A stretch of DNA of 64,000 nucleotides from Psoroptes ovis. Lineage: Eukaryota > Arthropoda > Arachnida > Sarcoptiformes > Psoroptidae. The stretch spans positions 3,472,001 to 3,536,000 of the forward strand of contig PQWQ01000006.1 in assembly GCA_002943765.1 (NCBI GenBank), read 5' to 3'. Each line of letters begins with the position of its first letter. Position 1 is the stretch's first letter. Positions 26,114 to 36,184 of the stretch are shown here, one piece after another. The translations under genes and the position numbers were made by a program. The notes beneath the pieces are model-generated. The model was not told the origin of the DNA. It made no database searches and saw nothing but the letters and a program-made list of their open reading frames with translations.

Positions 26114-26226
26114 ATGGGAAAATACAAAAAACAATCCGACGAAGACCGCGAAAGGGTCATTAATTTATACAACAACAGTAATTGCGGAAATATTGAACAT
26201 CAAACGAACAATTCAGGCACAGGATA
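26114..26226 (+). pseudogene. Tc1/mariner transposase N-terminus (fragment)
   Basis: ATG at 26114 opens MGKYKKQSDEDRERVINLYN, the first helix-turn-helix of Tc1/mariner-type transposases. After a frame change or deletion near 26190 the words NIKRTIQAQ follow, matching the end of the same helix-turn-helix. It then meets a Ty3/gypsy fragment on the other strand. Only about 35 residues survive. It may be the front of the same relic seen at 28.1-28.6 kb. Confidence 0.55.
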
Positions 26227-26424
26227 ATTGTAAGTGACGGTTTGCTTATTTAATTGTCGAAAGTCAATACATAGTCGAATATTACCATCAGGTTTGCGAA
26301 TAGGCATTATTGGATTTACATATTCACTTTGACATTCATAAATAATATTATCGTCGATCAATTTTTGTATTGTCTCGCTTAGGTCATTATTAAAAGCATG
26401 AATCAGTATCACATATGATAACAT
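26210..26424 (-). pseudogene. Ty3/gypsy reverse transcriptase fragment
   Basis: The minus-strand frame has ETIQKLIDDNIIYECQSEY followed by PIRKPDGNIRLCIDFRQLN and TYNYPVPE. This is the fingers/palm start of a Ty3/gypsy reverse transcriptase, with the typical KPDG ... R-x-C-x-D-[FY]-R-x-L-N. It ends before the catalytic YxDD, so it is not functional. The right flank (26430-27050) is AT-rich and may include more of the element, but I cannot identify it. Confidence 0.8.
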
Positions 26425-27052
26425 TTAACCTTTTATTGTTTTTTTTATACACTAATAGTAAATACAACACAATACACACATGTACGATACACACAAACAC
26501 TCACGTACCCACATACACCCGAACATATAAATAGCCAACTCTTAGGAACCTAAAATTACACATTGTTTTTTACACGGTTGCGAAATAACCAAATTTAAAA
26601 TAAATTTTATCGTTTTTAAATAAAATTCTGTATTTTCTGAACACCAAGTCGTATTTGTCGTAAAATGTACAAACAAGAAAGAATATTTCCAACAATTGTT
26701 TTTGGAAAATCTTCCAGTAAATTCGAGACGAGTCACGTGTGATGAATTTGTACTTTGAAAAATTTATTGTTCTCTTCCTTTTCCTGAAATGTCTAGAGAA
26801 TTCTATTTTTCGTGTGGTTTTTCACATATAATTATTGTAACTTCATAGATGTTTACCCATTTCTATTTTCATCACTGTCTCGTGTAATACTGTCTATCAA
26901 TTTAAATTTGTGATTTTGTTTTCAAATCCTTTGATAATTCCTATAATAACAAAGGATTGTAAGTTAAATTTTGTATTCTTCTTAAATTTGAATATTTAGA
27001 ATATTTTGTAAGGAGTGAAATTCTTATATAAATCAATAATATTCGATATGTT

Positions 27053-27095
27053 TGTCATTCGATCATTGTCATTCGATCATTGTCATATCATTATT
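27053..27095 (+). repeat. Three tandem 14-bp units
   Basis: The unit GTCATTCGATCATT occurs twice, followed by a degenerate third copy. It lies just before the Merlin transposase start. Confidence 0.7.
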
Positions 27096-27105
27096 GTATC
27101 GTAAA

Positions 27106-27845
27106 ATGGCTATATTTAAGATTTTCGATTTACCCAATAACGAGAAAGATGCGGTTGCTATCTTGCAGCATTTTAATATCTTGCCTCGGGCGTACAAATG
27201 TACATAATATGAAGCTGTATTTTTGCAGACGTATCTTTTGGCAGTGTAATGTACGTGGATGCTCCCAACAGGTCGATCTTAGAAAGGGAACTGGTTTGAG
27301 TCCAGCACAATGTCTTTTCTTACGGCAGTCTGGTTCATCTACTTTTGGTGTTGGGAACAGACCACTCATGAATTCTGCAAAGTTCAGTTCGATATTTCAG
27401 GTCCTACGGTCGTAGAATGGACAAGGTGAGTAACATTTCAAAATAAAATTATAATTTAATTGATAATCATAGTAATTGTATAATTCCTTATAATTATCAC
27501 AGCAAGCGAAAAAAGGAAGAAAGATTGGTGGCCCCGGATGTATTGTGGAGATAGACGGAAGTCTATTCACTAAACGGAAGAACAACAGTGGCCGGATGTT
27601 TCCCGAACAGTGGGTGTTTGGTGGAATATGCAGGCAGACTAAAGAATCGTTCGTCGTGACCGTACCGGATAGGTGGCCTTAGAAATGCCCTGGCGAGAAT
27701 TAATATTAACCCTAATAAGTTTTGGTAGTCATTGGTTATACACTCAATTTTGACTTGAAAATATTTTAACCAATTGTCGCGAAACGCGTGGAAAATTCTC
27801 GAAATAACATGAGGCAAGAGAGCTTGACATGACAAGCTTTATCAT
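27106..27845 (+). pseudogene. Merlin (IS1016/ISXO2-like DDE) transposase, frameshifted
   Basis: Reading across frames gives, in order: MAIFKIFDLPNNEKDAV, a zinc-ribbon-like MKLYFCRRIFWQCNVRGC, LRKGT, an EWT region, GPGCIVEIDGSLF (first catalytic Asp), then RMFPEQWVFGGICRQTKES and VPDR. A decayed tail follows with YTQF and LDMTSFI. This is the domain order of ISXO2-like transposases, used by eukaryotic Merlin transposons. At least three frame changes and several stops show it is dead. Between EWTR and the next block, 27425-27512 has GTGAGT at the left and CACAG at the right, so an intron is possible; a deletion is equally possible. Confidence 0.75.
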
Positions 27846-28050
27846 TTAATCAAACGTAATTTTACAATTTTTCAGAAATAAAGAACCTTTTTACACCTCA
27901 TGCCAGTCACAGTTTATCGTCGCATGACAACCAATGATTGTACATAGTCAAAAGTCAAATTTCTTAAAATTATTTTCTATATATAAACTTTGATTTCTTT
28001 TCAAATAAATCAATTAATTACTTCTCAACTTCAAATCGTAGCACGCAACA

Positions 28051-28087
28051 GCATAACAAATAGCCTTAGTTAATTTTTCGCACGACA
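28051..28087 (-). repeat. Inverted copy of the 22.5-kb TGTCGTGCGA repeat
   Basis: The minus strand reads TGTCGTGCGAAA, then a few mismatches, then AGGCTATTTGTTATGC. This matches 22501-22534 on the plus strand. The two copies face each other across 5.5 kb. They could be terminal repeats of a decayed DNA transposon. Confidence 0.6.
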
Positions 28088-28129
28088 CGTAATCATCGTA
28101 TAGTTGAAGATAAATTATAGTATTACAAA

Positions 28130-28560
28130 GTTGCTACTGGTATTCGGGATTCGTAGCAACACAAAAGATCGAAAATGTCCTCCGAACAAAAACAGAAATT
28201 GATCGAATAGGGGGGATGAAAATTTTACCATCACACTTCGCCAATTATCGAATAAAATCCGCAAAGAATTTGGCATACATGTCTGCCATACAATGGTCGG
28301 CACATATTTATCGAGTTTCCATTACTCGTTAAAATCTTTGATCCGAATTTGTTAGAAGAGGAACGATCCAGACACCATCGCCAAAAGACATCAATATGCT
28401 CTGGACTTTTTGGCCTGGCAAAGGAAGTTCACAGACAACAAAATTGTATTCATCGACGAGGTGGGCTTTGCTGCAAGTTTTTCTATGACACTACAGCTAC
28501 ATTAGTAGCACCACAACAGTGAAAATAGCTTTTTAAATCGGATCTATGAAGAATCGTCTG
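28130..28560 (+). pseudogene. Tc1/mariner transposase, middle part (broken)
   Basis: Read across frames it contains a second helix-turn-helix (FTITLRQLSNKIRKEFGIHV), then HTMVGTYLSSFHYSLK, RNDPDTIAKRHQYALDFLAW and KIVFIDEVGF. The last holds the first catalytic Asp of the IS630/Tc1/mariner DDE domain. Stops at about 28203 and 28500 and a frame change near 28345 kill it. The N-terminal helix-turn-helix found at 26114 may belong to it, with about 1.9 kb of gypsy and Merlin sequence between them. Confidence 0.75.
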
Positions 28561-28697
28561 ATAACGCCTTTTAGCAAAAAATTATCCACAAGGCAATAAT
28601 TTGTTTTTATAAGTGATTTTTAATTTTAAATTATTTATTTTCTTTATATCAATAAAATTAAACTTATGATTATTCTCTTCGACTTATGTCCTAATTA

Positions 28698-28886
28698 TTG
28701 ACCGCTCGCCCACAACTTACCACTATCAGTAACAAAAGTATTAAGTATTCAAATTATTGTCGTCATAAATTCGCACGACAATTGATCAAACCCCATTTGA
28801 GCCATAATTATGACACTAATGATCTATGGAATTTCATGATCAAAGCTGCTCAAAGTTGGACAGAATTAAATTACCGTATCTCGTAG
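28698..28886 (+). other. Unidentified 60-codon frame inside the transposon block
   Basis: It ends in LWNFMIKAAQSWTELNYRIS. It is more complex than neighbouring chance frames, carries the TCGCACGACA word at 28771-28780, and may be a transposase tail, but I cannot place it. Confidence 0.25.
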
Positions 28887-28926
28887 ATTCGAAAACTTTG
28901 ATACGAATAAAATCTAGAATTTCAGA

Positions 28927-29150
28927 CTACTCCCTGTAATTAGACTGAACAGAAAGTTTCGTTTGATGGCGAAATCTAAGAAACTGGAAAATTCTACATG
29001 GTTTTGAGGGCCAACCAATTGTTTGCAATTTTACAATCGTCCTTGAAACCAGTTTAGGATCGACCATGTGTATATTGCTGAACAATGGGCTGGCAACATG
29101 TGGTTTTGATAGCAATTTTCTTATCATTTTTTTCATTTTTGTTTGCTAGC
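28927..29150 (-). pseudogene. Tc1/mariner-like helix-turn-helix fragment
   Basis: The minus-strand frame reads KKMIRKLLSKPH, then VDPKLVSRTIVKLQTIGW, then RFRHQTKLS. This fits the second helix-turn-helix of Tc-type transposases (a D-R-x-I-x-R-x-x-x-x-NP-like start, then V-S-x-x-T-[IV]-x-x-x-L). It runs opposite to the 28.1-kb relic, so it is a second element. No catalytic region is present. Confidence 0.45.
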
Positions 29151-29159
29151 TATTTTTAC

Positions 29160-29580
29160 GATTTTTGATAATTGTGCTTTTGATTGTCAAACAATAAAGT
29201 TCACCATTTTTTTATAAAACGTGTTTGTGTTTGTTTTTTGGACCGAAGAAATCGAAAGCAATAGTTGATTCGAAAGCGGCCATTGCATTAAAATTGACGA
29301 TTTGAATTTTTCCCAACAACTCCCCATTGTGGATTCCAAAGGAATCAATATTAGCCTCATTATTAATCAGCAAAATCCATAACGAAAATGTGTGTGCATC
29401 AAGTATGAGTCGAAATAGCCGCCGCTGAGCAAGGTGCTCGATTTTCTCTAAGTGTTAATCTCTATTAATTTTATTGATTTAATTAATCTTTTAATACATT
29501 CCTAGATTATATAAGTGATAAAATTGATCAACAAACTTTAATTGATCTTTTGTGCTAAATTTTGTGATATCTACAGTAAT
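29160..29580. other. Unassigned sequence between transposon pieces
   Basis: The 29230-29450 part is GC-richer than the window average and contains short coding-like words in shifting frames (DSKGINISLIINQ). It is probably more decayed element sequence or the 5' UTR of the retrotransposon at 29.6 kb. I could not identify it. Confidence 0.3.
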
Positions 29581-29584
29581 ACAC

Positions 29585-30600
29585 TCACAAACAACACCAA
29601 TTCAATCTGAAACGTTTCCACAAAATACAAAATTACTACTGTGACGCCATTATGGCTAAGCAACAAACAAAAAATAAATAAATACAAAATAACGAAAATA
29701 GTCCAACTATGGACCCAACAATACCAGATAATAATGATCTCGAATCGTTAATAAACGATGCTTCTGTGATAGAAAATTACGGCCTGGAGAAATGCTGCGA
29801 CACTCTTGAGTTTTTTCAATAAAATGAAAGACAAACGGACAATCAACAAATACATCGATTAAATTGATGTATTATCGGCGCAAATCCGAGCGATAGCGTC
29901 TAAACAGGATTTATTGTATAACATGAACGCATCAATTAACGAAATAAAAATACATTGAACAAACCTCCAACTTATTCCCAAATCACACAACAAACACTCA
30001 CACCACAGACAGACAACAAAGTAGAAAAAGAAACAGAAAAAACCATAATCATCAAAAATGTTTCAGCATACACAGATCTTACCACCTTGACACAACAAAT
30101 CGTAAACAACAATAAAGACCTTTCCAATCTCAAAGACGAAATGAAAGTCCTTTCCAAATGAAACGCGGCAATAACTCAGCCAGACACACGAACATAGTAA
30201 TGAGAGTGAGCCTAACATCAACAAGCGACACTTTTCAATCATTCATACAAGACGCAACAATACCAAGACATTTCAAAAACGACTTTTACACCAATCAGAT
30301 CATCATAAACACCGGACACTTCAACAGTTACCTACACAAACTAAACATATCACCTACACCTTCATGCTATTGTACAGAACAACCAATACAAACATCTCTA
30401 CACTTACTTAACTGTCCCCTTATTGCCGCTCTCAACCAACCATCCTTTGACCCCACCATCCCCCTACATGAATACATTAACAACAGACAACATTTCAACA
30501 CACTAAAACACATCTCACAATATATAATACAAAACAAACATATATACCACTGTACACATAATAACACTTGTAAATAATTTACTGACACAAACACTAACAC
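29585..30600 (+). mobile_element. Internally deleted non-LTR retrotransposon: ORF1 start joined to ORF2 end
   Basis: 29709-30160 reads as ORF1. It starts MDPTIPDNNDLESLIND, breaks at stops, then continues with coiled-coil-like stretches (LSAQIRAIASKQDLLYNMN; TTLTQQIVNNNKDLSNLKD). From about 30161 the sequence is the ORF2 C-terminus instead: TGHFNSYLHKLN, then CYC ... HLLNC, stopping at 30577. All endonuclease and reverse transcriptase sequence is gone, so about 1 kb keeps both ends of an element normally several kb long. The C-terminus is clearly related to families A and B at 24-25 kb but runs on the other strand. Confidence 0.75.
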
Positions 30601-30740
30601 AAATTAATTTTAATTATTATTCTTATTTTTAATTTTTATCTTTATACGTTCTCCGTCCTCGGCCGTGATTGTGTTCGATTTTATTTTGTTCCATCGGACA
30701 GTGATTTCTTTTCGGATCTGCGATATGTCCATCTTCAGTT

Positions 30741-30990
30741 GCTCCTGACACCAGTAGCACAATTTGGACTCGATTTAGTATTTTTTTCACAAAATAATCA
30801 GATTTTATTAGATTTATTAAAATTATTGTTGTTGTTGTCTCAACGTGAATAACAAAATGAATGACAAGACGGTTTCTCTTATCAAGTCTTTTATATACAA
30901 TCTGAACAAATGCCAGCTCATCGCGCTCTACCAGCGTGCCACTACCCCATCTCCACGAGCTTGACCGACACGAGGGCGCTGCAATATTCA
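30741..30990 (-). mobile_element. Lone LTR with candidate primer-binding site
   Basis: On the minus strand a segment starting TGAATATTGCAGCGCCCTCG contains TATATAAAAG about 90 bp in, then ends before TGGTGTCAGGAGC (30753-30741). The last is a TGG-initiated, tRNA-3'-end-like primer-binding site. The layout (promoter box, then primer-binding site and a start of internal sequence with an ATG frame to about 30625) is that of an LTR retrotransposon 5' end. The LTR borders are estimates. Confidence 0.45.
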
Positions 30991-31057
30991 ATTTCAATTT
31001 TCAGTAATAAAGAATTTCATCTATAACTATCAATCGCAAATATCGTTTTTATTTGTT

Positions 31058-31940
31058 TTGATTTTTATACAATTGGCGTGTTGTTGTTCGCCTTTCCGTC
31101 GCACGTCATACGAGAAGGCACAATGGAAGGTCAGAACAAAGACTAAAGATTTCATCTCTGTGGCTAAATACATCTATAATTTATACATCGTTGCCGCATG
31201 CAATGATAGATTCTTACCATCATATCAACAACATCAAATGAATCGATTTTCTCAATCCTGACGTCAAACAAATTATAGACCCATAGAAATCCAAAGAAGA
31301 ACTGTGTCAGCCGTCTCAAACGTCTTTAAATGCATATTTCATAATGGTTATCATAATAGTGAATTGTGTAATTGTTTATCACCATCGCAAATAGTCGACA
31401 AGATTAGATCTGACCGTATTTGTATAAAATGTTTGTCTCGTGGTCATATAGCAAGATACTGCAGAGATAGAGTGGTCAATTGTTCGATCGGCAAGTTACG
31501 TTTCCGAGCTACATGACATTACTAACTTGTTATATGGACTCTCGTCACGTGTACCATCACCAGCCAATAATGTTTATGGTGAACCAACAGCTCATGCTCA
31601 TGAATCACGTCAAATGCAATCACAATAGCAAGTTGAAACAATAGCCTCATCGGTTCCTACACAGTCAACATCATCATCCAGTTCGAATAATATTATGTAC
31701 CACCTTATCCTGTTTCAGCAATGTCATCAACTCCGTCTACACAATCTGCCACAGCAACCAGTGTAAATAATCAGAATACATCATCATATCAAGTTGCTGT
31801 AATAACATCTACTGCTTCATCGCAAATAACATCACTAATCCGAATATGTCATCATACCCACTCCAACAATCCGAAACAACGATGCTAAAGTACCAATCGC
31901 TCATCGGTGGCCGATATTGTCCAGTTTGGTAATCACCGTG
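31058..31940 (+). pseudogene. BEL/Pao gag, zinc-knuckle and tail part (broken)
   Basis: The frame near 31325-31475 has a first knuckle with a lost Cys (CIFHNGYHNSELC) and an intact second one (CIKCLSRGHIARYC, C-x2-C-x4-H-x4-C), the pair typical of BEL/Pao Gag. After a frame change, SYVSELHDITNLLYG and a Ser/Thr/Gln-rich tail continue to about 31940 with stops. There is no pol behind it. It may be the other end of the same family as the gag piece at 22.7 kb, but it runs on the other strand. Confidence 0.65.
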
Positions 31941-34260
31941 GACCATAACAACATCATTCAAGAAATAAGAAAAAACTATTTTGAATATTTTTAAGTCAAA
32001 AACATCGTTGTTTTTACGTTAATCGTTCATCATGTGGAATATTTATGTGTGATACAAACGAAATGGCTATTGAAACAAAAAAGAAATATATGTGATTAAC
32101 CTTGATCCATCATTCAATGTAAAGAAGAAATAAGTAAAAAAAAATCAAAATAGTCGATGATTGTCAGTTTGATAGATTTGGATAAATGAAACAACAAAAA
32201 AAAGGTTTATGATTATTATGATAATGTAGATTATTTTAAATGAGTTAGTTTCAATAGTTTTTGTAAGTATTAGTCTGCTATAGAGTGAATAATTAAGAAA
32301 AAAAAACGCAATATTTGAATAAACATATTGTTATCTATTTAATGATATTAATGATTTTGATACCACAACATTAAAATGATCATCATTAAATGAAAATTAG
32401 ATCATTATTGAATTAATTTTTCTCCGAGCAAAATTCAAACAAAATAAATAGCAAAAACATTACAAGCGAAAGCATGCTCGAAAAGCAAAATCTGCTTTCG
32501 ATTTCGATTTCAAACATTGAAAATGATTGTCAAAATATTTTTTTTTTTTTTTCGTATTTAAATGTATTAAATATGATTAAAACAAATAAAAATTTAACTT
32601 AATCGATTCATTCATTCATTTAATCACTGATTACCGTAATAATGATAATCATATTTGTTCAAAATTATATTTCATTTCACCTAACAATTTTTTTTGAATA
32701 TTATTCAATGCTATACAGAAGAAATAAATTTAAAATTTCAAAAAAAAAATTATTATTCAATCAAATGAATTATTCAACAGGCGTGAGGTTTATTTATTTA
32801 TTCATATTCATTTATTTATTTGTCCATTTGCTTAATTTTATAATATTATATCAAGCATTAGATGAATGTGATGCATTCAACATTTCCAATCATATCACAT
32901 TCATATATTGCAATAATGATAAAAATTATTAATAAAAATCTATGTGATATCAAATTTTAATCAAAAATTCAATGATGATAAAGAAGAAAAAACATTAAAT
33001 TTTTGAATATTTTGAAAGTGAGCAAATATTCAACCAACTCTCTCCGTCGTACAACATTATTCAATGGCCAATCCTTGAATTATTAGTGGTTCATATTCAT
33101 CATTAGTGTGTTTATGATGTAAAATTTTCCAACAAAATGAATATATGAAAATGAATCATGTAAATTTATATTTTACACTGTGTGTATTTTATTGTTTATG
33201 AAAGAAAATTGTACAGCAAAATGTTTTCAATGATGATAATAATTCAAATAAAAGTAAAATTTGAATAATAATCAAATGATAATAATCAGAGAAGAAATGA
33301 ATTGAAAATGCATTGGAATTGAATGAATTTGAATTGAATTCAATTGAATGAATTGAATCGACGATGCAATAAGAGTGAATTAAGAAAATAAATTATGACA
33401 GCAATGGCAATGATTTTCTCTACTTTTTGAAGTACAATTCTTGAATTGTACTTGAGTATAAAAAAATGAAAATGTTGATAATAATCAATATGATAATGGT
33501 TCCGGTTCAATAATAATGTTGCTGTTGCCGTTGTTACCAGATGCTAACCAGCACCCAAACGCAATGAATAGCTGAATGAATGATAGCCGTTCACCTGTTG
33601 ATTTTTGGTTTTTCTGTCCTATTTTACATTCTCAAATAAAAATTTTAAAATGAAAAAATTTAAATATTTGTCATTCATACTTGAACAACATTTAAAAATG
33701 ATTAATATCATAAATTTGGTTTTTTTTTCAAATTCAAATTCAATGTGAAACAAATGAAAATTCTTAGTTATTCATTATTTTAAATCAAAAAAAAAATTAT
33801 CATTATTAATGTAAACAACGTGTTTGTTATTGGAATTTACATTCAAAAAAAATTGATGATAATTTTTTATTATTACTATTATGTTTACCTTTGAATTTAC
33901 CATTTTGTCATTAACAAAATACAAATAAGAAAAATGAAAAAATAAATTAAAATAACAATACAACAATTATGAGGTTCAATTTTTTGAATTTTTTCAATTT
34001 TTTTTTTGTTTCGGTAGAATGTATGCACAAGAATAGCCATGACGGCCAATAACAACAGCAACAACAGTGCACAAGTATGGTGGTAGATGTGCAGCAAAAC
34101 AAGTTCTTATGAATTAAGAAAAACCCTTTATTATTATTATTATTATTTTCCATTATTTGATTACAGCAATTAATTTAAGATGTTTTTTTTATTTGATGAT
34201 GATTCTGCTTTGATTGTCGTTTGTTTTTCATGTTGGTATTGACTGTTTTCAATTTATTTT
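31941..34260. other. AT-rich spacer
   Basis: No gene is seen. The longest ATG frame (32642-32932) is Phe/Ile/Tyr-rich and looks random. A GC-richer patch at 33500-33600 holds a 19-codon ATG frame at 33516-33575 (MLLLPLLPDANQHPNAMNS). The rest is homopolymer and triplet repeats. Confidence 0.5.
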
Positions 34261-34261
34261 G

Positions 34262-34269
34262 TATATAAA
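34262..34269 (+). promoter_or_regulatory. TATA box of the Ser/Gly-rich secreted protein gene
   Basis: TATATAAA lies 116 bp before the ATG at 34378. The other family members have the same word 129-168 bp before their ATG. Confidence 0.6.
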
Positions 34270-34377
34270 AGTAAAATGATTACGGAAAAAAAATCTTTCT
34301 TCTTCCTTTGATTTGAATTCAAAGAATTTTTTATTAAATTCAAGTAAAATTTTTTTTCTCGTTGAAATTGCATAATC

Positions 34378-36184
34378 ATGAATTTGAATGCTCAAAATGT
34401 GAGTGTCTAGTGTTTGCTGGCATTTTTCGTTGTATTTTGATTGTTTTTTCTCGGTAACTAGTTTTTAATTATCGTATTAACGATAATTTTTTCGACATTA
34501 CATAATGTTAATGGACAGCAACAAATTGAGCAACAAAATATCGGTATACCAGATATGATTAGTCCATCAACAATCGATGCTTCATCATCTGGTTCATCAT
34601 CACAATTTATTTCTCAACAAAATATTGGGATACCGGATGGACCGAGTGCTAATGATATAAGTCAGCCAATTTCATCTCCATCGTCATCATCATCTGCTTC
34701 ATCATCTCAATTTATTTCACAGCAAAATATTGGGATACCAGATGGACCTAGTGTTAGCGATATGAATCAGCCATCTTCAATGCCATCAATATCCTCATAT
34801 GGTTCATCATCACAATTCATTTCGCAAAAAAATATTGGAATACCAGATATACCAAGCACTGGCGGTGCTTATCAACCAATTTCATCAAATTCATTAATGG
34901 GAGGCGGTATTAGTCTACAGCGTAATCCGGTTGTGATGATGACCAGTATACCCACCATGAGTACATCTTCTTATGGATCAGCAAGTGGTTTTGTTCCTCA
35001 ACTTAATATCGGCGTACCAGGTACAATTAAAGCGCCTTCTGTGATGGTCATGACTGGTGGACGAAGTGGCAGTGGAGCAACAGGTCCAATACCATTGGCT
35101 GTCAATAGTCGTCATACTGTTGAATATGTTGATATGCCATCAATGATGACAAGAAATTATGTTTCATCTTCTTTATCAGGTCCAAGTATGATTCCATCTG
35201 GTTCAAAAGGTACTGCTGTGCGTGGACAATCAACAGGTGGAAGTTATGCATCACAACAAAATATTGGCATTCCTGGTAATTATGGTAACCGTCAAGTCAT
35301 TACATTGCCTGTTCACAGCAGGCACACTGTTGAATATGTAGATGTCCCATCAACAAGTAATTACAAACCGATCACTGTCCAAGTGCCTCCAGCACGCCTT
35401 GCTGCCAACATAAATTTTCATTCTGGCTCAAGTATAAAAGTTACACAAATGCATGAAAGCTCACCCGGTAGCTATCAAGAAACATCATCTGTTGATGAAC
35501 CGATTCGTCTTTCGCACACAGTTCGACGTCCAATTATGCAAGAATTGAGAGAAACAATAATGCCATATCGTAAAGTAATCTCTATTTATGATCTTTTTTT
35601 CAAGTAGCAAAAACAATACGCTAAATTTTATGATTTGATAGGTTGTACAAGAAATTCAACCGGTACAGCAAGAAATAAGAACTGTAGTCGCTGTTGCTAG
35701 AAATCCTGGCACAGGAGGCAGCATGAGAGCTGTAAGTGGAGTAGGAGGTACAGGTGGCAGTAAATCATTTGCATCCGCTGGCTACGGTAATTACGGTGGG
35801 TCTATGATGCCATTAATGGTTTCTCCCCCGAGTGGAATGTTTGGAAGACCAATGATAAGTCCTGAATCAATGATGATGACGTATGGAAGTAGTATGGGTT
35901 ATGGTGGAATGATTACAAATCCTCAAGGATACAGTGGCGGCAGTAGTTATGGTGCAGGTGCTGCAAAAACTAAACCCTATAGCATGACAGGCGGAAATGT
36001 AGGCACCAGCAGTGCTGTAGATAGTAGCAGTGATCAAGCATCCGCACCGAGCTTAATTTCACCATCACCTAAATCAACAAATACAGGTGCAAGTCTTGTT
36101 GGTTCACAACAACGTAATAATGGTGGACAAAAAGGTAGACGTTTCTATGATGGATCGTATAGAATTGGACAGCAAAAAATTTGA
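34378..36184 (+). CDS. Secreted Ser/Gly-rich protein with the shared core domain (family member 1)
   Basis: Exons 34378-34398, 34462-35574 and 35642-36184; 558 residues. The 7-codon first exon (MNLNAQN) joins a hydrophobic run (FLIIVLTIIFSTLHNVNG), giving a signal peptide. The mature part starts with Ser-rich repeats, each holding QQNIGIPD-like words (six variants through the protein). The opening of the core, SRHTVEYVD[MV]PS, occurs twice, near 35110 and 35320. The second copy leads into the full core: HESSPGSYQETSSVDEP, then PYRK|VVQEIQPVQQEI. The tail is Gly/Ser/Met-rich. The intron at PYRK|VVQEIQPV sits at the same place and phase as in the Gly-rich members at 46-59 kb, so it belongs to that family despite unlike arms. 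Function is unknown; an extracellular or cuticular structural role is an inference. Confidence 0.85.

Noticed and set aside
32642..32932. 96-codon ATG frame between the transposon block and member 1
   Set aside because: Low-complexity Phe/Ile/Tyr/Asn composition with no signal peptide logic, motif or splice context.
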